NCBI RefSeq assembly: GCF_042684505.1
Contig: NZ_JBHULT010000006.1
Span: 930,001 to 994,000, forward strand
From: Salinimicrobium flavum
Lineage (GTDB): Bacteria; Bacteroidota; Bacteroidia; Flavobacteriales; Flavobacteriaceae
Direction of reading: 5' to 3'
Length of the DNA stretch: 64,000 nucleotides
The notes under the pieces are model-generated. The model was given only the letters and a program-made list of their open reading frames with translations. It was not told where the DNA came from and ran no database searches. Positions 7,848 through 16,388 of this stretch are shown in pieces (position 1 is the stretch's first letter; each line of letters begins with the position of its first letter). The translations under genes were made by a program, and so were the position numbers.

Positions 7848-8210
7848 ATGGCACACGATACTACACATTTACATACATCGAACACCAAAAGGATCTGGAG
7901 TGTATTTATAATCCTTTCTGTGGTGACTTTAGTAGAAGTTATTTTGGGGATCATGAAACCCGATTTCCTGGTTCACACATATTTTATTAGTCTTAAACTT
8001 ATCAACTGGATATTTCTTATCCTCACTATTTATAAAGCATACTATATTACCTGGGCCTTCATGCACATGGAAGGAGAGACGAAAGGTCTTAGAAGGTCAG
8101 TCGTCTGGACTGCAGGTTTCCTCATTGTCTATCTCGTTTTTATACTGTTGACAGAAGGGGATTATGTTTATGAGGTAATGAACAGGGGGCATGTCGCCTG
8201 GGACTTTTAA
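7848..8210 (+). CDS. Cytochrome c oxidase subunit IV family protein
   Basis: This 120-residue protein has three membrane helices (about 18-38, 45-65 and 82-102) and a His-rich N-terminus (HDTTHLHTSN). The segment YYITWAFMHMEGETK between helices 2 and 3 is typical of the bacterial subunit IV (CtaF/CoxD) family, a small accessory subunit of heme-copper oxidases. It lies 18 bases after subunit III. A strong terminator follows, which closes the subunit part of the operon. Confidence 0.88.
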   Translation: MAHDTTHLHTSNTKRIWSVFIILSVVTLVEVILGIMKPDFLVHTYFISLKLINWIFLILTIYKAYYITWAFMHMEGETKGLRRSVVWTAGFLIVYLVFILLTEGDYVYEVMNRGHVAWDF

Positions 8211-8228
8211 AAGTTAAAACATATAGGA

Positions 8229-8255
8229 AAGGCGGTTTTAAAACCGCCTTTTTTT
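8229..8255 (+). terminator. Terminator after the oxidase subunit genes
   Basis: A perfect palindrome AAGGCGGTTTTAAAACCGCC followed by T-rich sequence. The T-run merges with a -7 promoter element (8255-8262) for the next gene. Confidence 0.85.
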
Positions 8256-8262
8256 ATTTTTG
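8255..8262 (+). promoter_or_regulatory. -7 element embedded in the terminator T-tract
   Basis: TATTTTTG matches TAnnTTTG and lies 21 nt before the ATG at 8284. The -33 region would lie inside the terminator hairpin, with no clear TTG. It is plausible but unproven as the promoter of the Sco cluster. Confidence 0.45.
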
Positions 8263-8283
8263 TGCACCATCTTATTTGGGGAA

Positions 8284-8928
8284 ATGAAAAAATTCTTTGT
8301 CATTATTGTCCTGTTCGCTTTACCTCTTGTCGCTTATCTTTTCTTTGCTTCGGGAGTGAACAATTTCGCGAAACTTCCTGTACTTAACAGCCAGCTATCT
8401 TCTCTTGAAGAATTCAATTCCTATGGAGACAGTATTATGTCTTTTGAAGATAATATTACCATCCTTGGATTTCCCGGTAAGGATCCGCTGGAATACGAGA
8501 CCAATGCCTATCACCTGGCAGAGAAGATATACAAACCTTATTATGAGTTCAAAGACCTCTATTTTGTATTTGTGGTTCCTGAAGGTAACGAAGAAGAGAT
8601 CGAAGCATTGAAGAAGGATCTTTCCGGAGTAATAAACCTGGAAAAATGGAAATTCGTAACGGGGAAGGAAGAGAGGGTACAGGAGCTTTTTAATAGTCTG
8701 GAAACTAACCTTGAATTAAATGATAAGCTGGCCACGCCCAATGTCTTTATTATCGACAAAGAGGCAAGGCTGAGAGGACGGGAAGGCGATGAAGACGAGG
8801 AAGCTCTTTTTGGATACGATACAGGGTCTATTGCCGTTCTTAACAATGAAATGAAAGATGATGTAAAGGTGATCCTCGCAGAATACCGCCTGGCACTTAA
8901 AAAATATAACAAGAACCGTAAAAAATAA
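8284..8928 (+). CDS. Membrane-anchored Sco/thioredoxin-like protein without cysteines
   Basis: An N-terminal membrane anchor (about residues 4-22) is followed by a periplasmic domain. Its C-terminal half (NVFIIDKEARLRGREG, then YDTGSIAVLNNEMKDD) resembles the last strands and helix of the neighbouring Sco protein (FALVDKEGYFRSRKDD). The strand that would carry the Sco CxxxC site instead reads ITILGFPGKDP, and the whole 214-residue protein contains no cysteine, so it cannot bind copper or do thiol exchange like Sco. The ATG at 8284 is preferred over an upstream GTG at 8260 because the latter lies within the -7 element. It is adjacent to the canonical Sco, so a helper role in oxidase assembly is an inference. 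Confidence 0.75.
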   Translation: MKKFFVIIVLFALPLVAYLFFASGVNNFAKLPVLNSQLSSLEEFNSYGDSIMSFEDNITILGFPGKDPLEYETNAYHLAEKIYKPYYEFKDLYFVFVVPEGNEEEIEALKKDLSGVINLEKWKFVTGKEERVQELFNSLETNLELNDKLATPNVFIIDKEARLRGREGDEDEEALFGYDTGSIAVLNNEMKDDVKVILAEYRLALKKYNKNRKK

Positions 8929-8929
8929 T

Positions 8930-9673
8930 ATGAAGAATTACTCCTACATAGGTATATCCCTGGTGATCCTCATTTTTGGGATCATAGTGATCCCTGAGAT
9001 CATTGACCGGGTTCAGGAAAAGGAAGTTGTCACTTCAAATCGTTCTGACGGAAGAGAGGAAAGAAAAGCCCTTTCTGAAGAGTTGGTCTACAGAATGGAA
9101 GATGGGGAAAAGAAAAAAGTACCCCCCTTTGAATTCACAGATCAGGACGGAAATATAATTACCAATGAAGATTACAAAGGAAAGGTCTATATAGTGGAGT
9201 TCTTTTTTTCTACCTGTCCTACCATTTGCCCGGTAATGAAGAAGAACCTGGTAGAGGTACAGCAGGAGATTGGGGAAAACGATGAATTCGGGATCGCCTC
9301 TTTCAGTATAGACCCCACTTATGATACTCCTTCTGTACTAAAGGAATATGCTGCCGGTAACGGGATAACACACCCTAACTGGCACCTGTTGACCGGAGAC
9401 CGGGATGAGATCTATGCCCTCGCCAACACCGGATTTAACATCTATGCAGGTGAAGATCCCGATGCTGAAGGAGGTTTCGCCCATTCAGGATATTTTGCCC
9501 TGGTGGATAAAGAAGGTTATTTCAGGTCGAGAAAAGATGATTTCGGCAACCCAATCATTTATTATAGAGGTTCTGTTGAGAGGAATAAATCTGTAATGGA
9601 AGGAGAGGAAGAACCTCAGATCGACATTTTAATTGAAGACGTTAAACAACTTTTGAAGGAGGATGAGAAATAG
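8930..9673 (+). CDS. SCO1/SenC family copper chaperone
   Basis: Sco proteins are membrane-anchored thioredoxin-fold proteins that deliver copper to the CuA site of cytochrome oxidase or keep its cysteines reduced. This one has 247 residues, an N-terminal anchor (about 6-22), the copper-binding pair Cys96 and Cys100 in STCPTICPV, and the third ligand His185 in GGFAHSGYF. It begins one base after the preceding stop codon, and its end overlaps the next gene by 11 bases, so the cluster is translationally coupled. The position beside oxidase subunit genes fits oxidase assembly. Confidence 0.94.
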   Translation: MKNYSYIGISLVILIFGIIVIPEIIDRVQEKEVVTSNRSDGREERKALSEELVYRMEDGEKKKVPPFEFTDQDGNIITNEDYKGKVYIVEFFFSTCPTICPVMKKNLVEVQQEIGENDEFGIASFSIDPTYDTPSVLKEYAAGNGITHPNWHLLTGDRDEIYALANTGFNIYAGEDPDAEGGFAHSGYFALVDKEGYFRSRKDDFGNPIIYYRGSVERNKSVMEGEEEPQIDILIEDVKQLLKEDEK

Positions 9674-10193
9674 TACTGACAGGTTCATGATCCCTGCCAT
9701 TACGGGTATATCTGTATTGGTGCCCGTGTTGGTGCTCCTACTAATGTACCTTCCCGAAAGGTATAATTTCATTGGGGTGGAAATGGGAACTTTCCCCTTC
9801 TTTCACGCAATTCTCAACTTCTGTACAGCAATGCTGCTCATTGCCGGCTACTACGCCATGAGGTTAGGGGAATTAAAGTGGCATCGCAACCTTATGATCA
9901 CTGCCTTCGTACTTTCTGCAGTGTTCCTGGTGAGCTATGTGATCTCCAAGATAAGCAATGATCCAGTTCCCTACGGCGGCGAAGGTTTTATGCGTCCACT
10001 TTACTTTTTTATTCTGATCACCCATATCCTGCTTTCCGCGATCATTGTTCCGCTGGTATTATTCACTATGTACCGTGGCCTTACAGGGGAAGTGATTAAG
10101 CATCGAAAAATTGCCCGCTACACCTTTCCGGTATGGTTATATGTAGCAATTACCGGTGTATTGGTATATTTGTTCATGTCTCCTTATTATTAA
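9663..10193 (+). CDS. DUF420 membrane protein
   Basis: The 176-residue protein has five predicted helices and the conserved histidines of the DUF420 family (FFHAILNF, ELKWHRNLM, FILITHILLS, EVIKHRKIAR). DUF420 genes are commonly found beside ctaB, Sco and cytochrome oxidase genes, and a role in oxidase assembly or heme handling has been suggested but is not established. The start overlaps the Sco gene, and the next gene begins three bases after its stop. Confidence 0.85.
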   Translation: MRNSTDRFMIPAITGISVLVPVLVLLLMYLPERYNFIGVEMGTFPFFHAILNFCTAMLLIAGYYAMRLGELKWHRNLMITAFVLSAVFLVSYVISKISNDPVPYGGEGFMRPLYFFILITHILLSAIIVPLVLFTMYRGLTGEVIKHRKIARYTFPVWLYVAITGVLVYLFMSPYY

Positions 10194-10196
10194 AAA

Positions 10197-10439
10197 ATGA
10201 AGCTCAGGGTCTCTTTCCTATTCGTCCTTATATTTTTCATCTCATTTGATATTGAAGCACAATGTGCTATGTGTCGCGCTGTCCTCGAAAGTGAATCAGA
10301 CCAGTCTGCGGCACGGGGGATCAATGACGGGATCATGTATCTTATGGTCTTTCCATACCTTCTTATGGCTGGAGTAGCTTACTTTATCTGGCGGTCCAGG
10401 CGTAAGGATAAATTAGACAAAGACGCCTTCGGAAATTGA
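10197..10439 (+). CDS. Small membrane protein with exported CxxC motif
   Basis: This 80-residue protein has a signal-like hydrophobic N-terminus (1-20), then QCAMCRAVLES with Cys23 and Cys26, a short polar segment, one membrane helix (about 46-65) and a basic C-terminus. It is the last gene of the Sco/DUF420 group. The CxxC would face the periplasm, which suits a metal or redox role in oxidase maturation, but no family function is known to me. The 106 bases after it hold no gene. Confidence 0.75.
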   Translation: MKLRVSFLFVLIFFISFDIEAQCAMCRAVLESESDQSAARGINDGIMYLMVFPYLLMAGVAYFIWRSRRKDKLDKDAFGN

Positions 10440-10545
10440 CCCCAGGCAGAAATTTTTTTTCTCCACAATAAGGTTTTTTGTAACAAATCAGATTTTGGAG
10501 AGTCTAATGAGGTGAAGAGTGGTACCCTGTTAGATTTTCCAATTT

Positions 10546-11247
10546 ATGATCGAGATAAAAGACTTACACAAATCCTACAAAACCGGAAGTACTTCGCTGC
10601 ATGTCCTTAAAGGGATCAATTTTTCTGTGGCCGAAGGTGAACTCGTTTCCATTATGGGATCTTCCGGGTCGGGTAAATCTACTCTGCTGAATATCCTCGG
10701 AATGCTGGACGAGGCTGATGAAGGTTCTTATTACCTGGATGGGGTTCCAATCAAGAACCTGAATGAAAAGATCGCCGCCCGCTACCGAAATAAATTCCTG
10801 GGTTTCGTATTCCAGTCCTTTAATCTTATCTCTTATAAGACTGCCCTTGATAATGTGGCACTGCCATTATACTACCAGGGAATCAAGAGAAAAGAGAGAA
10901 TTGAGAGGGCAATGAGCTACCTTGAGAAGGTAGGGCTTGCTCCATGGGCTTCCCACCTGCCCAACGAACTTTCGGGAGGGCAAAAACAACGGGTAGCCAT
11001 TGCGCGGGCCCTTGCCAGTGATCCCAAGGTATTGCTTGCAGATGAGCCAACCGGGGCTCTTGATAGTAAAACTTCGTACGAGGTAATGGACCTTATTCAG
11101 TCAATCAATGAAGAAGGAAGGACCATTTTGATCGTGACGCATGAACATGACATAGCCCAGATGACCAAAAGGATAGTTAACCTGAAGGATGGGGTGATCA
11201 TAGATGATACAAAGGTAAACCAGGTTAAAGCACTTCATAATGTTTGA
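10546..11247 (+). CDS. ABC transporter ATP-binding protein, MacB/LolD type
   Basis: The 233-residue ATPase has Walker A GSSGSGKS (38-45), signature LSGGQ (142-146), Walker B LLADEPTG (163-170) and the H-loop in VTHEHD. The sequence is typical of ATPases that pair with FtsX-fold permeases (MacB, LolCDE, YxdL types). These drive mechanotransmission rather than transport through their own membrane domain. It overlaps the downstream permease by 8 bases and heads an operon of two permeases, two adaptors and a TolC, so it probably energises an export pump to the outside of the cell. The substrate is unknown. Confidence 0.95.
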   Translation: MIEIKDLHKSYKTGSTSLHVLKGINFSVAEGELVSIMGSSGSGKSTLLNILGMLDEADEGSYYLDGVPIKNLNEKIAARYRNKFLGFVFQSFNLISYKTALDNVALPLYYQGIKRKERIERAMSYLEKVGLAPWASHLPNELSGGQKQRVAIARALASDPKVLLADEPTGALDSKTSYEVMDLIQSINEEGRTILIVTHEHDIAQMTKRIVNLKDGVIIDDTKVNQVKALHNV

Positions 11248-12484
11248 TCTTGAACGTTGGGAAGAGATCTTCGATACCATACGAAAGAACAAGCTTCGTA
11301 CTTTTCTAACAGGACTTTCTGTGGCTTCAGGGATCTTTATTCTTGTTATCCTCCTGGGAATAGGGGAGGGTATGCGCAATGGGATCTCCAGCGAATTTGA
11401 AGGAGATGCCTCGAATATTCTCTATGTTTGGACCGGAAGGACCTCTGTTGAATACAAAGGTCTCAATCCCGGTAGAATGGTCCAGATGAAAAACCGGGAC
11501 TTTGAGCTTACCACCCTTAAACATGCCGATGATCTTGAGTATAAATCTTCGGTATTTCGAATTTGGAACGGGATCGTCAACTACAACAAGGAATCGGGTT
11601 CCTATCGTGTTGAAGGAGTGCTGCCCGATTATCAATTCCTGGAAAACAGCTCAATGGTAGCCGGGAGGTTCATCAATCATACAGATCATGTAAATTATGA
11701 AAAAGTAGTTGCTATTGGGAATAAGGTAAAGACCGATCTTTTTAAGGATCAGGATGCCATTGGCAAATACCTGCAGATCTCAGGCATCAATTTTAAGGTG
11801 GTCGGCGTATACACAGATCCGGGGGGAGAAAGGGAAGAGTCAAGGGTATTTGTTCCGCTTTCCACAGGACAGAGAGTGTTTGCGGGAGGGGACAATGTCA
11901 ATAATATGGCTTTCACACTTCAGAAAGAGGATAATTTTGAAGCAGCACTCGCGGCCTCCAATCGTTTTTCTGCAGAACTGCAACAGTTCCTTAAAGAGCA
12001 GCATACCATTGCCCCCGAAGATGATCGCGCCATAAACATTAATAACTCCCTTGAAAATGCAAAAAGGTTCTTCGATCTCATGGATATGATAAAATTCTTT
12101 TTCTGGGGTGTGGGGATATGTACCATCATTGCAGGTATTGTAGGGGTAAGTAATATCATGCTGATCATTGTAAAGGAAAGAACCAGGGAAATTGGGGTAA
12201 GGAAAGCCCTGGGGGCAGAACCCTGGTCTATTGTTATGATGGTGCTGCACGAATCGGTCTTTGTTACCGCCATTGCGGGATTTATTGGCCTTATCTCCAG
12301 CCTTGCACTCCTGGAACTGGTGGGGCCAATGATAGAAACAAATTATATTTCAAATCCTTCGGTCAATTTTACAGTGGCGGTGAGTACCGTTTTCATACTG
12401 GTAATAGCAGGTACCCTGGCGGGATTCTTCCCTGCCTGGAGAGCGGCCAGGATCAAACCTATTGAAGCACTAAGAGACGAATAA
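11240..12484 (+). CDS. MacB-type ABC permease (first of two)
   Basis: The 414-residue permease has an N-terminal helix (about 20-42), a large periplasmic MacB-PCD domain (about 45-275) and three C-terminal helices of the FtsX domain (about 285-400). The cytoplasmic coupling stretch REIGVRKALGAEPW and the terminal AARIKPIEALRDE are family hallmarks. It has no fused ATPase, unlike E. coli MacB, so the separate ATPase upstream serves it. The next permease follows after two bases and is a diverged paralogue, which suggests a heterodimer. Confidence 0.93.
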   Translation: MFDLERWEEIFDTIRKNKLRTFLTGLSVASGIFILVILLGIGEGMRNGISSEFEGDASNILYVWTGRTSVEYKGLNPGRMVQMKNRDFELTTLKHADDLEYKSSVFRIWNGIVNYNKESGSYRVEGVLPDYQFLENSSMVAGRFINHTDHVNYEKVVAIGNKVKTDLFKDQDAIGKYLQISGINFKVVGVYTDPGGEREESRVFVPLSTGQRVFAGGDNVNNMAFTLQKEDNFEAALAASNRFSAELQQFLKEQHTIAPEDDRAININNSLENAKRFFDLMDMIKFFFWGVGICTIIAGIVGVSNIMLIIVKERTREIGVRKALGAEPWSIVMMVLHESVFVTAIAGFIGLISSLALLELVGPMIETNYISNPSVNFTVAVSTVFILVIAGTLAGFFPAWRAARIKPIEALRDE

Positions 12485-12486
12485 TC

Positions 12487-13749
12487 ATGTTCAGCAGAGA
12501 TAATTGGGACGAAATAATTGAGGCGCTGAGTTCAAACTGGTTCAGGACTATCCTGACAGCTTTTGGAGTTCTCTGGGGGATCTTTATTCTTGTAATACTG
12601 CTTGCTGCGGGAAAAGGCCTGGAGAATGGAGTGAAACAGGGGTTTGGAGGCATCGCGACCAATACCATGTTCATGTGGACCCAAACAGCTTCCAAACCTT
12701 ATAAAGGACTTCCGAAAGGCAGGCGCTATAATTTCAAAACTGACGATGTGGCTGCCATAAAAGATGAGGTACCCAATCTTCGGTTTGTCTCCCCGCGCAA
12801 CCAGCTTGGTGGCTTCGGTGGTACCAACAATGTAGTGAGAGGATTGAATACAGGTGCTTACAACGTGTATGGAGATTATCCCGAGATCATTCAGCAGGAG
12901 CCAATGGATATTACCTCAGGTAGGTTTGTCAATTATTCCGACATCAACGAAAAAAGAAAAGTTGCCGTAATAGGTGAAGGGGTTCGTAGCGGGATGTACA
13001 AAACCGGTGAAGAAGTGATAGGGACCTATCTCAAGATAAACGGAGTGAATTTTATGGTCATAGGGACCTATAAGAAGAAGGGGAATAACGGGAACCAGGA
13101 AGAAGCCCAGAAGCAGATCTATGTTCCTTTTACGGCTTTTTCCCAGGCTTTTAACCGGGGGAATGATGTAGGTTGGATGGCCATTACCGCGCAGGACAAT
13201 GCTTCTATAACAGAATTAAAACCCCTTGTTTTTGAGATCATTAAATCGAGACATTCCATACATCCTGAAGATGAACGGGCTGTTGGACATTTTGATCTTT
13301 ACGAGGAATTCAGCAAGATCAACGGCCTCTTCGTTGCCCTAAAAGGAGTTGCTTATTTTGTGGGGATCCTTGTCTTGCTTTCAGGGATAATTGGTATTAG
13401 TAATATCATGTTGATCGTGGTAAAAGAAAGGACGAACGAAATTGGAGTGAGACGTGCGCTGGGAGCCAGCCCATGGAATATAAGGGGGCAGATCCTGATG
13501 GAATCGATCTTTTTAACCATTATTTCAGGAATGGCAGGCATTGTCCTTGCGACGCTGGTGCTTTATATTGTCAACTTTGCCATGCGAGGGATGGACACTT
13601 CCGAAATGATGTTTTCCAACCCCAGTGTAGATCTTGGAGTGATCCTTACTGCCCTGGCCATTCTGGTCATTTCAGGATTACTTGCGGGTTTGATCCCGGC
13701 ACAGAATGCCATAAAGGTGAAACCCGTAGACGCATTAAGAACCGAATAG
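12487..13749 (+). CDS. MacB-type ABC permease (second of two)
   Basis: At 420 residues this is a paralogue of the upstream permease with the same layout: one N-terminal helix, a periplasmic PCD domain, three C-terminal helices, coupling stretch NEIGVRRALGASPW and C-terminus AIKVKPVDALRTE. Both start with a similar short amphipathic segment (DNWDEIIEAL against ERWEEIFDTI). The pair most likely assembles as a heterodimer with two copies of the ATPase, as in LolCDE, but homodimers sharing the ATPase are equally possible from sequence alone. Confidence 0.93.
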   Translation: MFSRDNWDEIIEALSSNWFRTILTAFGVLWGIFILVILLAAGKGLENGVKQGFGGIATNTMFMWTQTASKPYKGLPKGRRYNFKTDDVAAIKDEVPNLRFVSPRNQLGGFGGTNNVVRGLNTGAYNVYGDYPEIIQQEPMDITSGRFVNYSDINEKRKVAVIGEGVRSGMYKTGEEVIGTYLKINGVNFMVIGTYKKKGNNGNQEEAQKQIYVPFTAFSQAFNRGNDVGWMAITAQDNASITELKPLVFEIIKSRHSIHPEDERAVGHFDLYEEFSKINGLFVALKGVAYFVGILVLLSGIIGISNIMLIVVKERTNEIGVRRALGASPWNIRGQILMESIFLTIISGMAGIVLATLVLYIVNFAMRGMDTSEMMFSNPSVDLGVILTALAILVISGLLAGLIPAQNAIKVKPVDALRTE

Positions 13750-13776
13750 AATAAAAAAGTTTAATAAATCAATAGA

Positions 13777-14895
13777 ATGAAAAGAATTGTAACCATTGTG
13801 ATCCTAGTTGTTATCGCCTTATCCTTTGCAGGGGCGCTGTATTACCTGTATCAAAAGAATCAGGAAGATCCTACCATTTATACGACAGAACAGGCTTCGG
13901 TCCAGACTATCGTTAAGCAAACAGTGGCTACCGGGAATATCGTACCCAGGGAAGAAGTACTTATCAAACCTAATATCTCGGGTATCATTGATGAGATCTA
14001 TATAGAAGCAGGTGACAGGATCAAAGAAGGAGACCTTATTGCAAAAATACGGGTGATCCCCAATGTTTCCTCCCTGCAAAGCGCAAAAGATGCTGTAGCA
14101 ACAGCCAGGATCACGCTGGATAATGAAAAGAAAATGTATGAGAGGCAAAAATCCCTTTTTGATAAAGGAGTGATCTCTGCCAATGAATATGAAAGTGTTG
14201 AGGTAGCTTATAAACGTGCCGAACAGAATTACCGCTCTGCGCAACAGAATTACGAGATCGTACGAACCGGTACTACCAGTGGCCTTGGCAGTGCGGCCAA
14301 TACTTTAATCAGGTCTACCGTAGAGGGAATGGTGCTTGATGTTCCGGTGAAAGAAGGAAACCAGGTCATTGAAAGCAACAATTTTAACGATGGTACCACC
14401 CTTGCGGTGCTGGCAGATGTCAATGAAATGATCTTTGAAGGAAAGGTTGACGAAAGTGAAGTGGGTAAGATCAAAGAAGACCTTCCTCTTGAAGTTACCG
14501 TGGGTGCGATCGAGAACAAGACCTTTGATGCGGTACTGGATTATATCGCTCCTAAAGGAGTGGAAGAGAACGGGGCCATACAGTTCAATATCAAAGGAAC
14601 CCTTAATAAACAAGATACTACTTTTATAAGAGCAGGACTTAGTGCCAATGCCTCTATCATTCTTGCCCGTGCAGATGAGGTGCTGGCGATTAAGGAAGCC
14701 CTGGTGCAGTTTGACCCCAAGACCCAGCAGCCATTCGTGGAGATCCAGACGGGAGATCAGGAGTTTGAACGAAAAGACATTGAGTTAGGGATAAGTGACG
14801 GGATCCATGTGGAAGTGAAGAACGGTATCTCTGCAGATGATAAAATTAAAGTGTGGAACCAGCTAAAACCTGCAGGAGCATTTACAGCTAATTAA
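13777..14895 (+). CDS. Efflux periplasmic adaptor, HlyD/MacA type (first)
   Basis: This 372-residue adaptor has an N-terminal anchor (about 4-23), a split lipoyl domain (about 60-90 and 180-215), an alpha-helical hairpin between them containing the heptads LDNEKKMYERQKSLFDKGVI, and a C-terminal beta-barrel and membrane-proximal domain. Such proteins link an inner-membrane pump to TolC across the periplasm. It lies 27 bases after the second permease. A second adaptor is encoded on the other side of the TolC gene. Confidence 0.92.
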   Translation: MKRIVTIVILVVIALSFAGALYYLYQKNQEDPTIYTTEQASVQTIVKQTVATGNIVPREEVLIKPNISGIIDEIYIEAGDRIKEGDLIAKIRVIPNVSSLQSAKDAVATARITLDNEKKMYERQKSLFDKGVISANEYESVEVAYKRAEQNYRSAQQNYEIVRTGTTSGLGSAANTLIRSTVEGMVLDVPVKEGNQVIESNNFNDGTTLAVLADVNEMIFEGKVDESEVGKIKEDLPLEVTVGAIENKTFDAVLDYIAPKGVEENGAIQFNIKGTLNKQDTTFIRAGLSANASIILARADEVLAIKEALVQFDPKTQQPFVEIQTGDQEFERKDIELGISDGIHVEVKNGISADDKIKVWNQLKPAGAFTAN

Positions 14896-14948
14896 TTAAA
14901 AGTGTAACATCTTCAAAATAAGTAAGACCTATCTTCAGAACCATAATT

Positions 14949-16385
14949 ATGAAAAAAATTTTATTGTCTGCCTTTTTTCTTTTCTCCGGAATTGTAACCT
15001 ACGGGCAAACTAAAGAATGGACCCTTGAAGAGTGTATTCTCTATGCACTTGAAAATAACATTTCGGTAAAGCAATCTGAACTTGACGTAGAACTATCAGA
15101 TATCCAGGTTTCAGATGCCTGGGGTAATCTGCTTCCGCGGGTGAACGCTTCCGGATCAAATTCCTGGAACACGGGTTTAACCCAAAATGTTACCACAGGG
15201 ATACTGCAAACCCAAACCACCCGGAATTTTTCGGCAGGGGTAACCGCTAGCCTTACATTGTTTGACGGTCTACGGAATTATAATGAATTGCAATATGCCA
15301 GGATGTCCAAACTTGCCAGTCAATACTCCCTTGAGCAAATGAAGGATGATGTGGCACTTTTTGTAGCCAATGCGTACCTGCAGGTACTCTTTAACAAAGA
15401 AAACCTTAAGGTGATAAGGGCACAAAATGAGATAACCCTGGAACAACTGGAAAGGGCACAGGAACTGGTGGACGCAGGTTCTCTTCCTCAGGGTGATTTG
15501 TTAGAAATCAGAGCAACCGCTGCTAATGAAGAGCAGCGAATAATTGTAGCCGAAAACGCAGTACAGATATCTCTTATTTCACTTGCCCAGATGCTGCTCA
15601 TCAAGGATTATGAGAATTTTGATATCGTGGAAAGGGATTACGACGTTTTTGGACATGAAATAATGGAGATCCCGGTTTCTGAAGTGATCTCCAATGCCGA
15701 GGAAAATCGTTACGAGGTAAAGGTTGCTGAGGTTAATCAGGAAATGGCCGAAAAAAATATAGAGATCGCTAAAGGTGCTCACTGGCCAACGCTGGGTGCT
15801 TTTTTCAACTATAATACCCGTGAGAGTGGTGCCGGAAGGATAGTTTCGGGTGGTCTGGACCCTGATGAGCCTTACCGGCAGATTGGTTTTGTCGAGGCAA
15901 CCGAAGAGATCGTGGTAGCCCCTAATATGGTAACCGAAATTGGAAGTCCGCTCCCTTTCTTTGAGCAACTTCAGCTTAACGACGGTATTTCCTATGGGTT
16001 GCAGTTGAATGTACCCATATTCAATGGGTTTGCCACCCGCAATTCCATAAAGAGAAGTGAAGTAGACGTGTTGCGCTCAGGTTACATGCTGGAGCAGGCG
16101 AAACTTGATCTTGAAGCCAATGTCTACCAGGCCTATGTTGATGCCAATGGAGCTTTAAAAGCCTATGAAGCTTCTCTTGTAGCTCTTGAGGCGCAGGAAC
16201 TGGCTTATGACTACGCCACCGAAAGATATAATGTTGGCCTTACCAATGCCTTTGATTTCTCACAGGCTAAATTTAACCTGAGCAGTGCTCAAAGTGAAGT
16301 GGTAAGAACAAAATATGATTACATTTTTAAACTGAAGGTGCTGGAACTTTATTTTGGAGTACCTATAGCCGATTTGAAATTTTAG
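14949..16385 (+). CDS. TolC-family outer-membrane efflux protein
   Basis: The 478-residue protein has a signal peptide (about 1-19) and the two repeated long-helix segments of TolC (LEECILYALENNISV near the start; AYDYATERYNVGLTNAFDFS near the end). TolC trimers form the outer-membrane and periplasmic duct of tripartite pumps. It lies between two adaptor genes, with only three bases before the second, so the operon encodes a complete tripartite exporter. It carries a longer loop around residues 290-345 than most TolC proteins. Confidence 0.94.
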   Translation: MKKILLSAFFLFSGIVTYGQTKEWTLEECILYALENNISVKQSELDVELSDIQVSDAWGNLLPRVNASGSNSWNTGLTQNVTTGILQTQTTRNFSAGVTASLTLFDGLRNYNELQYARMSKLASQYSLEQMKDDVALFVANAYLQVLFNKENLKVIRAQNEITLEQLERAQELVDAGSLPQGDLLEIRATAANEEQRIIVAENAVQISLISLAQMLLIKDYENFDIVERDYDVFGHEIMEIPVSEVISNAEENRYEVKVAEVNQEMAEKNIEIAKGAHWPTLGAFFNYNTRESGAGRIVSGGLDPDEPYRQIGFVEATEEIVVAPNMVTEIGSPLPFFEQLQLNDGISYGLQLNVPIFNGFATRNSIKRSEVDVLRSGYMLEQAKLDLEANVYQAYVDANGALKAYEASLVALEAQELAYDYATERYNVGLTNAFDFSQAKFNLSSAQSEVVRTKYDYIFKLKVLELYFGVPIADLKF

Positions 16386-16388
16386 AAC

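Noticed and set aside
8260..8283. GTG start eight codons upstream for the Sco-like gene
   Set aside because: The GTG overlaps the -7 element (8255-8262), and the extension (CTILFGE) precedes a good signal anchor start at 8284.
11840..12273. Two overlapping minus-strand open frames inside the first ABC permease
   Set aside because: Composition is that of complementary strand shadows; the permease frame is fully explained.
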